In this document: positions 23,901 to 35,900 of the stretch, one piece after another
Layout of the letters: every line of letters begins with the position of its first letter
Position numbering within the stretch: position 1 is the first letter of the stretch
Assembly: GCA_030323885.1 (NCBI GenBank)
Contig: CM059202.1
Location: 45,216,849 to 45,280,848 of the forward strand
Direction of reading: 5' to 3'
Length of the DNA: 64,000 bases
DNA from: Branchipolynoe longqiensis
Taxonomy: Eukaryota > Annelida > Polychaeta > Phyllodocida > Polynoidae
Program-made: the position numbers and the translations under genes
Notes under the pieces: model-generated
The model's database searches: none
The model's input: only the letters and a program-made list of their open reading frames with translations
Told to the model about the DNA's origin: nothing

Positions 23901-26900
23901 CAACATCTTTGGTCATATCAGGACGGGTGCCAACAGTGCGCACTCATGGCGACTTTATAGTGATGCCTACTGGGAGACCAGGCCACTGGTATGATTTCCG
24001 ACTCAGTCACATTTACCCTGATAATGCGCTAACCAGTCCTTGCCCTATCCTATTAATGCCGAGTGCCAGGGGAGTAAGATCAAAAACCCTATAATACTAA
24101 GACGGCTCACTCAGCCTGTACTGTGTAATCAAAATGATCAAACCCACCACTTGGTGCACTGGCTGTTCTCTTGGTTAAACAGGTGCTGTATTATATGTAT
24201 AAATGTAGATATGAATGTGAAAGATGTGTGATGATGGCGATACTGATGATGATGTGTATTTATTCATAGCAATTTCATATTGATGTGTATTCATACTTAC
24301 CTATCTCATGTATAATATAATTGTATGTGTTTACATGTGAAACACCAACCAGCAGACGGGCTGATCAAACCCACCACAAGGTGGCACTGCAAAATTGACA
24401 TTACCATGGGAGAGATAGGGAGTGAGCCGTCTTAGTATTATAGGGTCTTTGGTAAGATTCATCAACTGATGGCATCTTTATTTGCTTCTTCAACAAACTG
24501 TCACCCACTTAGCTAAATGGAGCGGAACCAGGAAATAATGCCATTTTAAGCAAAAACTAGCTTTTAAATTGGTGATCGTCCTTTTGAAATAAAGATCAGG
24601 GTCAGACAGGCGGTTTTTATTTTTATTTTATATTTTTGAAGTAGACGTAATAGGTAACCAATAGCGATGGCCGAATGAGTTGAGCGCTCGACTGACGTTC
24701 TGAAAGGTCATGGGATTCGAACTCATGGTTTCGAACCCTGGCCGAGTCAAACCAATCATTTAAAAAATCAGGGATGAAAGTGGTCTCCGGCTAAAATCGC
24801 GGAAATCAGTCCGCCAACTGCAAATTTCCGCGATAACGCGGATCTTCTCCCATAGACTGGAAGTCAGTTTTCAACTAACCTTGTTGTGACTGTATTATCG
24901 CCCATACCGGACTCACTCTTGTTTGGGTTTGATGTTCTAGCAACATCTAAGGTCATTTAAAAATGGGATTCGAACTCCCCCAATTGTTGTCATATACATA
25001 TAATTTTGTTTAATGTTTAAAGTTAATCGGTAAATATAAATAATCGCGGAAATTCGCGAAACCGCGGAGATCTTTCATCCCTGAAAAATTTATACAAAAA
25101 TTGAATTGCTGCTAGCCGACGCATTTTTAAGTTAAAAAAAAAAATCTAATTCAGAGGCGGGCGATTTTTTTTTTAAGTTAAAAAAAAAAATCTAATTCAG
25201 AGGCGGGCGATTTTTCGGGCACGGGTGGGGACGATCACAATTTAAAAAAATTGTATTTGGCCCTACGGTCTACATGATTTTTATTTTACGCAGACGCACA
25301 GAAAGCAAGGTGGCGGATTGGGTGCTGGCTGGCTTCCATGCAGGAGGGCAGAGGTCCTGCATTCAAACCGGGACCAATCTCTTTGTAAAAAGATAAACAA
25401 ATTTGATACTTCGCTATTTAGCCTGGCGCTCAGCATTAATAGGATAGGGCAAGGACTGGTTAGCTCAGTATCAGGATATTCACCCTATTCACACGCGACC
25501 TAATTAGGCATTAGAACGAGGCTGAGTAAGCGTCAGTATTGGAAATGGCCATAAGACACTACTGTGTGCCGATGTGTATGAACTACTACATAAATTAAAG
25601 GAGTACAATTTGAAGATGTTGACAGTCACATTGTAGTTAAAGAATGGGAAAAATCAGCATGCAAGGGTGACCCAATCTTCGTGAAAATTGGCCAATAGAT
25701 AGAAAACAGGTATGCAAAGAGGAATATGTTACTTTAAAAAATGAATACCATCAAATTTGAGTGATTTCGAGAGGTTTTGGTCGACAAAAAAGTATTCACA
25801 TTACTTTACAGAGTGGCGCCTCGCAGACACGTAAGTGCCCACGGTTTGGTTTAAACATGGCCGCGGCGTGAATAGGGTGAATTGGATCACGGTGCCAGCG
25901 ACATGGTCTCTGAGTGGGGGAAGCATTATAAAGCCGCAAACAAATACCTTCTGCACGCGAGGCCGGCACTCTACAGATTCGATCACCGCGCCTGGTGGAT
26001 TAGAACGTAGTCCATCACATGGACATAGATTATGCTAGGACGTAAAACCCCAACAAATTACAAACACGCCCAGAGCGACAACAATCATAGCATAGCCATT
26101 ATCAGTTTGACCCCTCTGCTTCCATTCATTAGTAAAAGGGAACTAATGTTTTCACAACAGATCCAACATTAAAAAAAAGAGAGTAAAGCTTGTTTCATTT
26201 AAGCCGTAGAGTGCATTGATTTTTATCATCGGCTATTGGACGTCTAACATAAGGTCATTCTGATATATTTCTTTGGAGGAAACCTGCTGCCACCACATAG
26301 GCTACTCTTTCTGATAAGCAGCAAGGGGTCTTTTATATGCACTTTCCCACAGACAGGACAGCACATACCACAACTTTTGATGAACCAGTTGTGGACCACT
26401 AGTTGGAATGGAAAATAGGCAAAACTGCAAATGTGTCCACTGAGCAGGATCAATCGAATGACCCAAACATTCACAGGTGGACGCGCTACCGCCCGAGATA
26501 CGTCCCGCTCCGATCCAACATTCTCACCTAATTCCAATTTTCAGTGTGTGGTCAGAACAAGAATCAAATCACTCCACCCGCTACATTATCACCTGGCCAT
26601 GTCTCTGGACGTGCTTCATGGATGGCAAGTCCTCAGACATGGCCACGCAATCTTTACGGATAGTGCGCATCTGACTGATCGGTCAGCGCACTTTGTTCTC
26701 AGGGTAAACGCACCTTCCCACAAGCAGGAGGCTAACTCTTTCAGGAAGTTCCCATCTTCGTATATGTGGATGTGTGACGTCACGTGTTGGTAGAAGAAGT
26801 CAGGGTTGTCCGAAATGACCTGCGGAGAGAAGTAAAAAGGCGCAATTATAGAACAGGCTTTGTACAGCTTGGGCTGCCAGAATTTCCATAACCAATTTTC

Positions 26901-29900
26901 AACCTAACTACATAATAGACATTTAGAGATTTTTCAGGAATGTTTATTGGAACATGAAGAATATGAACACAGGGCATAAGAAATAATGTCACTTAAGCCC
27001 CAGTCACACTACGGATTGCGACCGCTTATGACCACCGTGGACCCAAAGAACCCACAGTCACCGGTGTAACGATTTCAACTTCCCCCCATACCAAGTTCCC
27101 CCCCAGGAATCTGAAAACGTTTTTAACTTCCCTCCAGGGAACTTAAAAACGTTTTCAGATTCCCCCCCCCTATTTTCAAATTCCCACCTCTGGGAATTTA
27201 AAATACTTTTAAAAACGTTTTAAATTTCAGACCTATAATATTTTTTTCTTAACCATCTTGGAGACTTTTGTGTAATTTGTGGTTAAATATGTTTTATTGT
27301 ACTAGTAATAATTTCCATTATGCTATTCTCTGTATATTATAATATTTGTCATGAAAAATAATAAAAAATTACAAAAATAAAGAAAATTCCCCAAAAATGG
27401 GGGGGGGGGGGGAGGGAAAGTTAAAATGAGGGAGGGAATTTGAAAACGTTTTCAAATTCCCCTGGGAGGAATTTGAAAACGTTTTCAAGTTCCTGGGGGG
27501 GGAACTTGAATATGCGGGGGAATTTGAAATCTTTACACCGGCGACCTTAGCAACCTATGAAAATTGTGACCGAACTCCGGGCAACCATTTTGGTCACGCT
27601 TTTAATGCAGCAGCTGCAACCTCCTTGCGACCATTTTGGTCGCAAGGTCGGCAACCACTAAAGACCACTTTGCGACCGAGCCTTTTTTTGTGGTTGCAAA
27701 GTGATCGAAAGCAGTAGCGTGACTGGAGTATTACAAACTATCGCAATGTATATATGCACTGGGCTTAGTTTGTTTAGTTTAGTTCATTTGTAACATTTGT
27801 TTTGTCAAACAACCCTTCACTTTGTACTGGGATAAACTAAACCTATCACAGAAGTTGCATTTCTGGGGGAGGGGGGGGGGGGGGGCGGACGGTCCACTTG
27901 GTGCTGTGGACAAAAATGACTGCCATTTTCCAATAGGACTACACGCAAGCAAAGTGACATCAATAATTTTAAAACAATTTATCTGATATCTGGTCAGTGC
28001 CAGTGAGGTATGAGTTTGATCAGACCAGGCGAACCATCAGGCACTGTCATTGATATATCATATTGGCCAGTGCAATACAGGGATGAAAGCGGTCTCCGGG
28101 GAAAAAAAGCGGAAATGCTGATATTCTCCCATAGGCTTAGCATTGTCAGGGAATCGCTGAAAATTCCCGGAAGTCGGGTTTCATACATATTGGTATACAC
28201 TGATAGTGCTGCGCCTTTTTAAGCATGTATTAGTAGTATACGCTGATAGTGCTGCGCCTTTTTAAGCATGTATTAGTAGTATACGCTGACCCTGCTGCGG
28301 TGTTTGAAGCCATTAGTAATATACATTGCTAGTGCTGCGGCGTTTGCACACATATTAGTATACGCTGATGGTGCTCCAGCGTGAAACAACGTATTGATTG
28401 GTTGGTTGTTGGAGTTTTACATCCTGGCAACATCTAAGGTCATATCAGGCCGAGCGCAACGTATTAGTATACACTTATAGCTACAGGAAAAATCCCGGAA
28501 ATCCGCAAAATCGCAGAGATCTTTCATCCCTAGCAATAGCAGTTTTATTGAATGGAGCATGACATCAGGTATTGTAATAGATAGATATATCCATATAGAA
28601 CGTGTTATTAACATTATGTAGGTATGCAGGTATTGCAGGTATAGCAATACCTCAGGGAGTTTGACGCCCCTGCCCTGCAGAGTTGTAAACCACTGCCTTG
28701 TGATACAGGTTCTTGACAGAACCGAAGGCTAAGGGAGCAAACCCTAAACAGAAAACCATGTCACTGTGGCAGCATTAAGGGCGGCTGATGTATGAAACTC
28801 CCAACATCTCCCGACCAGCCACTGCAGGGACAAATAGTTTTGCGCCTGTCTTGACATGTTCTTGCCGGTGTGAAGCCTCTATTTGCTCCCCGAGAGAGTG
28901 CCGCTGGTAACTTGCAAAAGCCAGCAGCACTTCAACACTTTTGCAGGCAGCTTTCATGAAATGGACATTAAGACCGACTCATGGACGCAACTCTCACAGC
29001 AGAGAGCTAAATGGAGAGCGGCAGTCAAGTAATGAAAGCAGTCTTTGTCGCATCGCGACCGACAGCATGATGATGATGATGATGAGGTATTACAAAACTG
29101 GCATTTCAGTAATTTTAACGGTTTATGTGGATGTTTTCTTTTTTTAAGCTGCACAGTCGAGGAAAACATCAAATTTTCTCAACCAAAACAGTTATCTATA
29201 TTTGATTTGATATATATCTAACTGAGATATTGGTACACTCATTAAACATTTGTCACCACACAGAAGAGAATACTGAGGCAGTTCAATAGAACCAGTTACT
29301 GCAGAAGCCGATGGTGTCAGACTTTTGGCGTGCTTGCCAACATTAATTTGGCATGTTTGCACTTGAAATATCTCAAAAGTTAGCCATTTAAAATAGAAGC
29401 TACTTCAAGCTAAAGTAAGGTACATTATAACGATCAACTTAATGTATTTATCTAAGAAAATGTCAGAAACTCAAAACCATCGGACTATGCAACTTTAACC
29501 AATTGAGCAGAATCTAGCCTACATTGCAGCCGGTCCAAACACACTGCAGCCGGTCGGGCAGTTCGGGGATCATGTTGCGACTGGACGCCTCCAGCCGACA
29601 CTCGCCCAGTTCATTCACATCGATGATGGTCCGGCCGTACGACTGAAAGAAGAAGCCGATAAGATGGGTTACAACGGAAAGCTGCTGTAACTATTCCCTA
29701 CAGCCTGCGTTATACCTCATCTCAATTCTCTCGCTTTCTATCACAATTTATTTAAAAACCAAGTATGCGCATTCCAGTACTACCCCTTGCGTCCACCCAC
29801 TGGGGAAACCCCGTAGACCTGGTTCAGCAGAATGGGAAGAAACTCAATCGTTGCTTATTGCAGGGTCTGTACACATGTGAAGGTATGGAATTCAAGGCTG

Positions 29901-32900
29901 CTTCAAGGCTGTGTTTGATAGGAATTCAAGACTATTTCCATTTGGATTTCAGGAGAAAAAAAAACAATAGCAAATGGTGATTTCAGACTAATTTAGATCA
30001 GTGGGGACAGTTTAATGGAATTCAAAGCTTATCAAGCCTAATTACCCAAAATAGGTTAAATTCAAGGCTTTTCAAGGATTTGAAATGGGGCAAATGAAGT
30101 ACAAGCCTTTTCAAAACTTTCCAGGCCCCGTATGGACCGTTATTGAGATCGACCGCCCTCATCCGCAGAAATGACGACTACCCATAGTGGAGTGTGCGGC
30201 CTTCAGAAGGGATGAAAGTAGTCCCCGACATAAAATCAAGCCGAGACATTGGCGCCAAAGGTGATTAGCACTGTCAGGGAATCGCGGGAAAATGCTGGAA
30301 GTCAGGTTTCAACTGTGCTTGTTATGACTATTATCACCCATACCTAACTTTCTTCTTTGGAATTTATGTTCTAGCAATACCTAAGGTCATACGAATGGGA
30401 TTTGGACAAATATTATATATATGAGTCAGCCTCACGAAAACGGGCCAATCGGTGGTCAAGTGAAGATGTCAGCATCGCAATTCTTAAAAGTGTAGTGCAT
30501 TTCTTTGTTTCATATTAAATTATCCTAGAAACAAATCACGTTGTTGTATTTTCTCGACCTTTACATTCAGGATAAATTTAAAGACTTTCCAACACCTCTG
30601 TCAATGCTAAATTATAATTATACCGATCGACGCCGACATCCATGCTCGACGCCGACAACTTCCACCAATTGGCCTCTTTTCGTTATGCTGACCCATATAT
30701 TTTTCTGCGATTGTTGATATTCCCTAGTTAACGTTCACAAAATGTCCTGCATATCATGGATAAGTCTGAATAGACTTGTTTTCACCATTAGATAGTTGGT
30801 CGCTAGAAAGTCCCAAGCCTACACTTTTACCGACCGAAGGGATTTCTAACCTCCCACATCACATAGAGACGGTATGAGAGCAACTGGCCTTTGGTGACGC
30901 TCTAACATTTACACAGCGGTGGAAATCCAAATTGGCAGAGGTGATGACATGGGGAATCGAACCACCAAACTTCAGATTAGGAGTCTGACCTAGAAAAGAG
31001 TCAAACACTCTAACCACTCCACCACAGAGAACACCACATCCGTGCTTCAGTGCTTACACACCTTAAGCTTGCTGTGGAAGGCGTGGAAGTAGACATGCCT
31101 GACCAGGTCGATGAAACCACGCCCCATGTCCTGCAGGCATCCTTGCCACGCGCACTGGAAGTTCTCTGCAACAAAACAATTGCTTGATTGATCGGTGGCG
31201 GTTTTACGCCATTTCGACAGCAAAGGCCATATTCATGACAAAAAGTGAATAACTCGTATTGTCCATTTTCATTCACCCATCACTATTACACAGAATGTAA
31301 AGGCATACAATTAAATGTGTCAAAAGACAATTGGTCGTAATGCGAGCATTGCGCTTGATGCATGGAGAGGAAGAGACCCTCCCCCCGCCCTCCCGGTCGT
31401 CGCGCAGCATTCGCACCTCGCGCGAAGTCCGCCCCTCACCCCGCTCTCCTCCCCCTCCCCCGGCCCGCTGCTGTCGCACCTCACCTGCCACCGCCCCTCA
31501 CCCCGCTCCGCTGCTTTCGCACCTCACCTGCCACCGCCCTCCCTTATAAGGCCGCCCGCCGGCCTCCCTCAGCCATTCGCCTTCCAGCCCTCCTCCGCGC
31601 TCTGCCCTGTTTTCTTCCACCCACCCACCCAACTCTCTTCAACTCTCCTTTTCCCTCCTCGCTGGTGGAGGGCTCCTCAGCGCCCCCCCTCACCTGAACT
31701 CTTTTACCTCTCTGATTTTTTGCTCCTTATGAGCCCCCTTTACTTGTTTTTGTTCTGTGCTCCTCAGGAACATTACCTGCCTGTGTCATTACTGTGATCC
31801 TCTGTTTTTCCTCACTGTTGCTCTGTACCCCCTGTTGCCAGAGGCGGCACAATAAACGCCTCTTTTTTCCCACCTCCGCCTTGCCTTCTTCCTTTTCGTG
31901 CATCATGAAGTTAAAAAGCTCACAATTATAAAAATTGTGGCAAGTGAAAACTAAATTCAGGATAAAAGCAATTCTTGGTAAATTGGTAAAAAATTGGAGT
32001 AATAAACTATATGAGGTGTCTAAGGTCCCACTGTCTTCAAGAAGGCTAACATTTCTTCTAGTTTTATGTTAGTAAAAAGATCTGTCATACCTTTTGCTTT
32101 GTAAAATTATTGGCGCAAGACCATAAAATCAACAGTTTAATATGTTGGTTGTTGGATAATGTGTTTGAGTGTCAGTGGGGACGGACTTTCAATACATTCC
32201 GGAGGAGGGTCCCCCATGAGCAGGAAAGATTGATTGATTGATTGGTGGTTGCTTTACGCCGTGTCGGCAGCATAGGCCATATTCACGGCGAGAAATGTTT
32301 CTTTTTTGTTCAAACCATCGCTTTTACATGTAAAAGCAGACAATCAATTATGTGCCAATAGACAGTCATTAAATTAGAAAGCTCACAATCGTATATTTGT
32401 GGTCAAGGGAAACAAATTCCCATAGAAAAAGAAAAGTTTTATTAATAATTGATAACATTTATTTAGTAAACTATATGAGGTTGTACAGTCCAGCTGCCCT
32501 CAAAAAGGCTAAAATGTTTTCCTGTTTTACTTGAGTAAAAATAGGTACTGGAAGCGCCCATTAAAAGTCCAGGAATGGTGCTTTTTTCATCAATATTCAC
32601 ATGCTTGTAACTATTTATGTATTTGATTTTGATGAGAGTGCATATCCTAGAAGATCAACATTTGTTCTATCCGATGGTCTTGTTTGATTGAATATATACT
32701 AAGTTTGTACTTAAGTAAAATCCATTTGTATAAGTAGTGTATTTAGTTAGGTAATATTCCTTCATTACTGGTGTCAATGAAAACTATTCTGAAAACAGGG
32801 TCTCTTTAATGGGCTCGCGCTTCCTTGCACTACATCGTAGAAAGTCATGGATGGTATGGTACCAGAAGATGCGCAGTGACCTCAGCTTTCTATCCATATA

Positions 32901-35900
32901 TGGTTTGCCCTAGGTCAAAAAGGTCAATCAGGTCAAATTCTGCAATTTAAAATATTTTGAAAGTTTAAAACCCATCTACTGAATTAAAAAGTATTTAAAA
33001 ACCTAATAAGATTTGGTATGGATAGATAGGCAATTTGATTCCCTATCCAATGATACCAATCTTACAATAGTGCTAGCTAGTGCAAGGAGCCACAGACAGA
33101 ATATTGACACCAACTTGTTTGGACATTTGCTGAGCATACTAGTTTCACAATGGTAACACCCATGTAGAAACATGTATATGACACTGATGTCTATTGCGAT
33201 ATATTACGGAATATATAATCTAATATTGGTCCAAATTTGGGGAAGATCCAACCATTGCTCTAGGCACAGTGAATATTTAAATCATTATTTTTTGTTTCAG
33301 ACACTTTTAATTTGTATTTGCAATCAAGATGCAGCTTTTGATATTTTCCGCTAAATTATTGTTATAGCTAATATGCATTAGTTCCATATGCTATGTGTGC
33401 AAAATTTAAAGAAGATCCATCTACTGGATGAGCCACAGTGAGCTTGCTGAACAAATTTATATTTTTTGTTTTGTACACTTTTCTTTTGTATGTGCAATCA
33501 AAATGCACTTTTTGTATTTTTAGACAGAATATTAATAGGCTAATGTGTATTACCTGCGGATGGTGTGCATTGTCAATTTATAGGAAGTTTAACCAATTGG
33601 TTAAGGTACAATGAGCATTTAAAAATTCATCAAATTGATATATTTGGTTTTCCGACAATTTGTCTTTATATGTTCAATCAAAATTCAATACTTTCCATAA
33701 TATTGATATCAGTCATATCTATTAGTCTCAGTGATTGGTTATTGTAATACTATGCCAAATATGAGGAAGTTTCAAAAGGTTGTTTTGCTGCAATGAGCTT
33801 TCAAAGATTGAAATGTTGAACAATATTCACTTATAGATGCTGTTTACATGCAAACAATTACACTTTATGACATTTTAGGATGCAAATATCTTTTGATTCC
33901 CTGCAGCTAGAGCTCTGAAAAAAAAGGCTCTTACACTGTTATGAATATGTGAACTATTTATCATTTATTCAGTCTTGTTGCAGTTTTGAAAGAAAATACC
34001 ACACTTGGAAAATGACTATTTAGCCAAATCAGAATGCTTTTTTTGGTTATGAATTGCACTTTTTGACATTGTCTTCTCAAAATTCTGGTTGACTAATTGA
34101 TTTCGTAATTGACAATTTAAATTCCTTTATATATGTAGAATGGAAATTGGTTAGCAGAACTGCCCTCACATCATTTGACTTGTTATTAAATTTGGTCAAA
34201 GTTCCACTTTTAAATCAAAATTAATACATTTTATATATTTAATCTTAAAGAATTATTATCTCAAGAACAATAACATTTATAACCTCACTGTTTTTTGGAT
34301 TTAGGCTTGTAATTTTAACGTCTACAGGATGGAATAAAAATATTGCACCCTATCCATATTTTTTAATTTCGCTGCCGGTACCTAGTAAAAAGGTCATCTT
34401 TGAGCAGGAAAGAGTGTGTAACTGTAAGCCACCCATGATCAATATGGCAGTGGCTGGAGCAGTGAGAGAGGATTGTAGGACGGATGGAGCAGTAGGAGAG
34501 GATTGTAGGACGGGTGGAGCAGTGAGAGAGGATTGTAGGATGGCTGGAGCAGTGGGAGAGTATAGTAGGACGGATGGAGGAGTAGGAGAGGATTGTAGGA
34601 CGGGTGGAGCAGTGGGAGAGGATTGTAGGATGGCTGGAGCAGTGGGAGAGGATTGTAGGATGGTTGGAGGAGTAGGAGAGGATTGTAGGACGGATGGAGG
34701 AGTAGGAGAGGATTGTAGGATGGCTGGAGCAGTGGGAGAGGATTGTAGGATGGTTGGAGCAGCGGGAGAAGATTGTAGGACGGGGGTAGCAGTAGGAGAG
34801 GATTGTGGGACGGTTGGAGCAGTATGAGAAGATTGTGGGATGGTTGGAACAGTAGGAAACGATTGTAGGACGGTTGGAGCAGTAGGAGAGGATGTAATTT
34901 ATTTGTCTTTACGTCCCACTCATGCTGCCATTCGACAACAAAACAATGAGCGGCTAGGTGAAAGCTCACTATCCAGGTGGGAGCACCCTCAATGCGCTCC
35001 AAATGCTTCCCTACGTTCATAAGCAATTTGCTTCAGTATTACTAGTAAGACCAGATGCGGTGGCCGAATCACTAAGAGCGCTTCCTTCCCATGTGAAAGG
35101 TCGTGGATTTGAATCCCAGCCAAGTCAAACTAATGACATACAAAGTTGATATTTGTCACTCTCTAGCCTGGCACTCAGCATTATTAGGATAGGGCAAGGA
35201 CTGGTTAGTACAGTATCAGGATATAACTGAGTGGGATGTCAAGTCATGATGCTGGGGGCCTGGTCTCCCAGTGGGGCAGCACTATAAAAGTCGCCATGAG
35301 TGTGCACTGTCACAAGTTGGTGCCTATCCTGATACGACCTTAGATGCTGCTCGGATGTAAAACTCCAACAAACAAACTGTGTATTAATGTTTCGAACAAA
35401 GAATGGAAGAATTATTACATACATATGATATATACACATACATACTTGGCACCATGACCTGGTTAAGTGGGCAGAGGATTTGGTTGGTGGGGTTTTATGT
35501 CCTAGCATCATCTATGGTCACATCAGGATCGGTACCGACATGTGACGGTGTGCACTCATGGTGAATTTACAGTGCTGCCCCACTGGAAGAGCAGGCTGCA
35601 GGCACGATGACCCAATATCCCACTCAATCACATTATCCTGACACCCAGCCAACCTTGCCGTATCATAATAATGCCGAGCGCCTGGCTAGGAAGCGACAAG
35701 TATCAATTTGGCATGTCATTGCTTTGACTCAACCGGGAATTGAACAGCCCGAACTTCCGCACGGGAGGCCTGCGCTCTACCAATTCAGACACCGCGTCCA
35801 GTGCTTGTAGTCTGGACTATAGGGTCTGCCTATCTAGCTGACTGCTCGAACAGGCATGGTCCCAGCATCTTACCGTTGTTTTCCTCACCAGGCTGGGGCC

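Noticed and set aside
31010..31276. 88-aa minus frame over HINFP exon 2
   Set aside because: A different frame from the exon; the correct frame is fixed by the zinc finger and splice phases.
34414..35026. Long repetitive frames on both strands (GAVGEDCRT and LLQPSYNP repeats)
   Set aside because: Produced by a 30-bp minisatellite; no start context or splice support.
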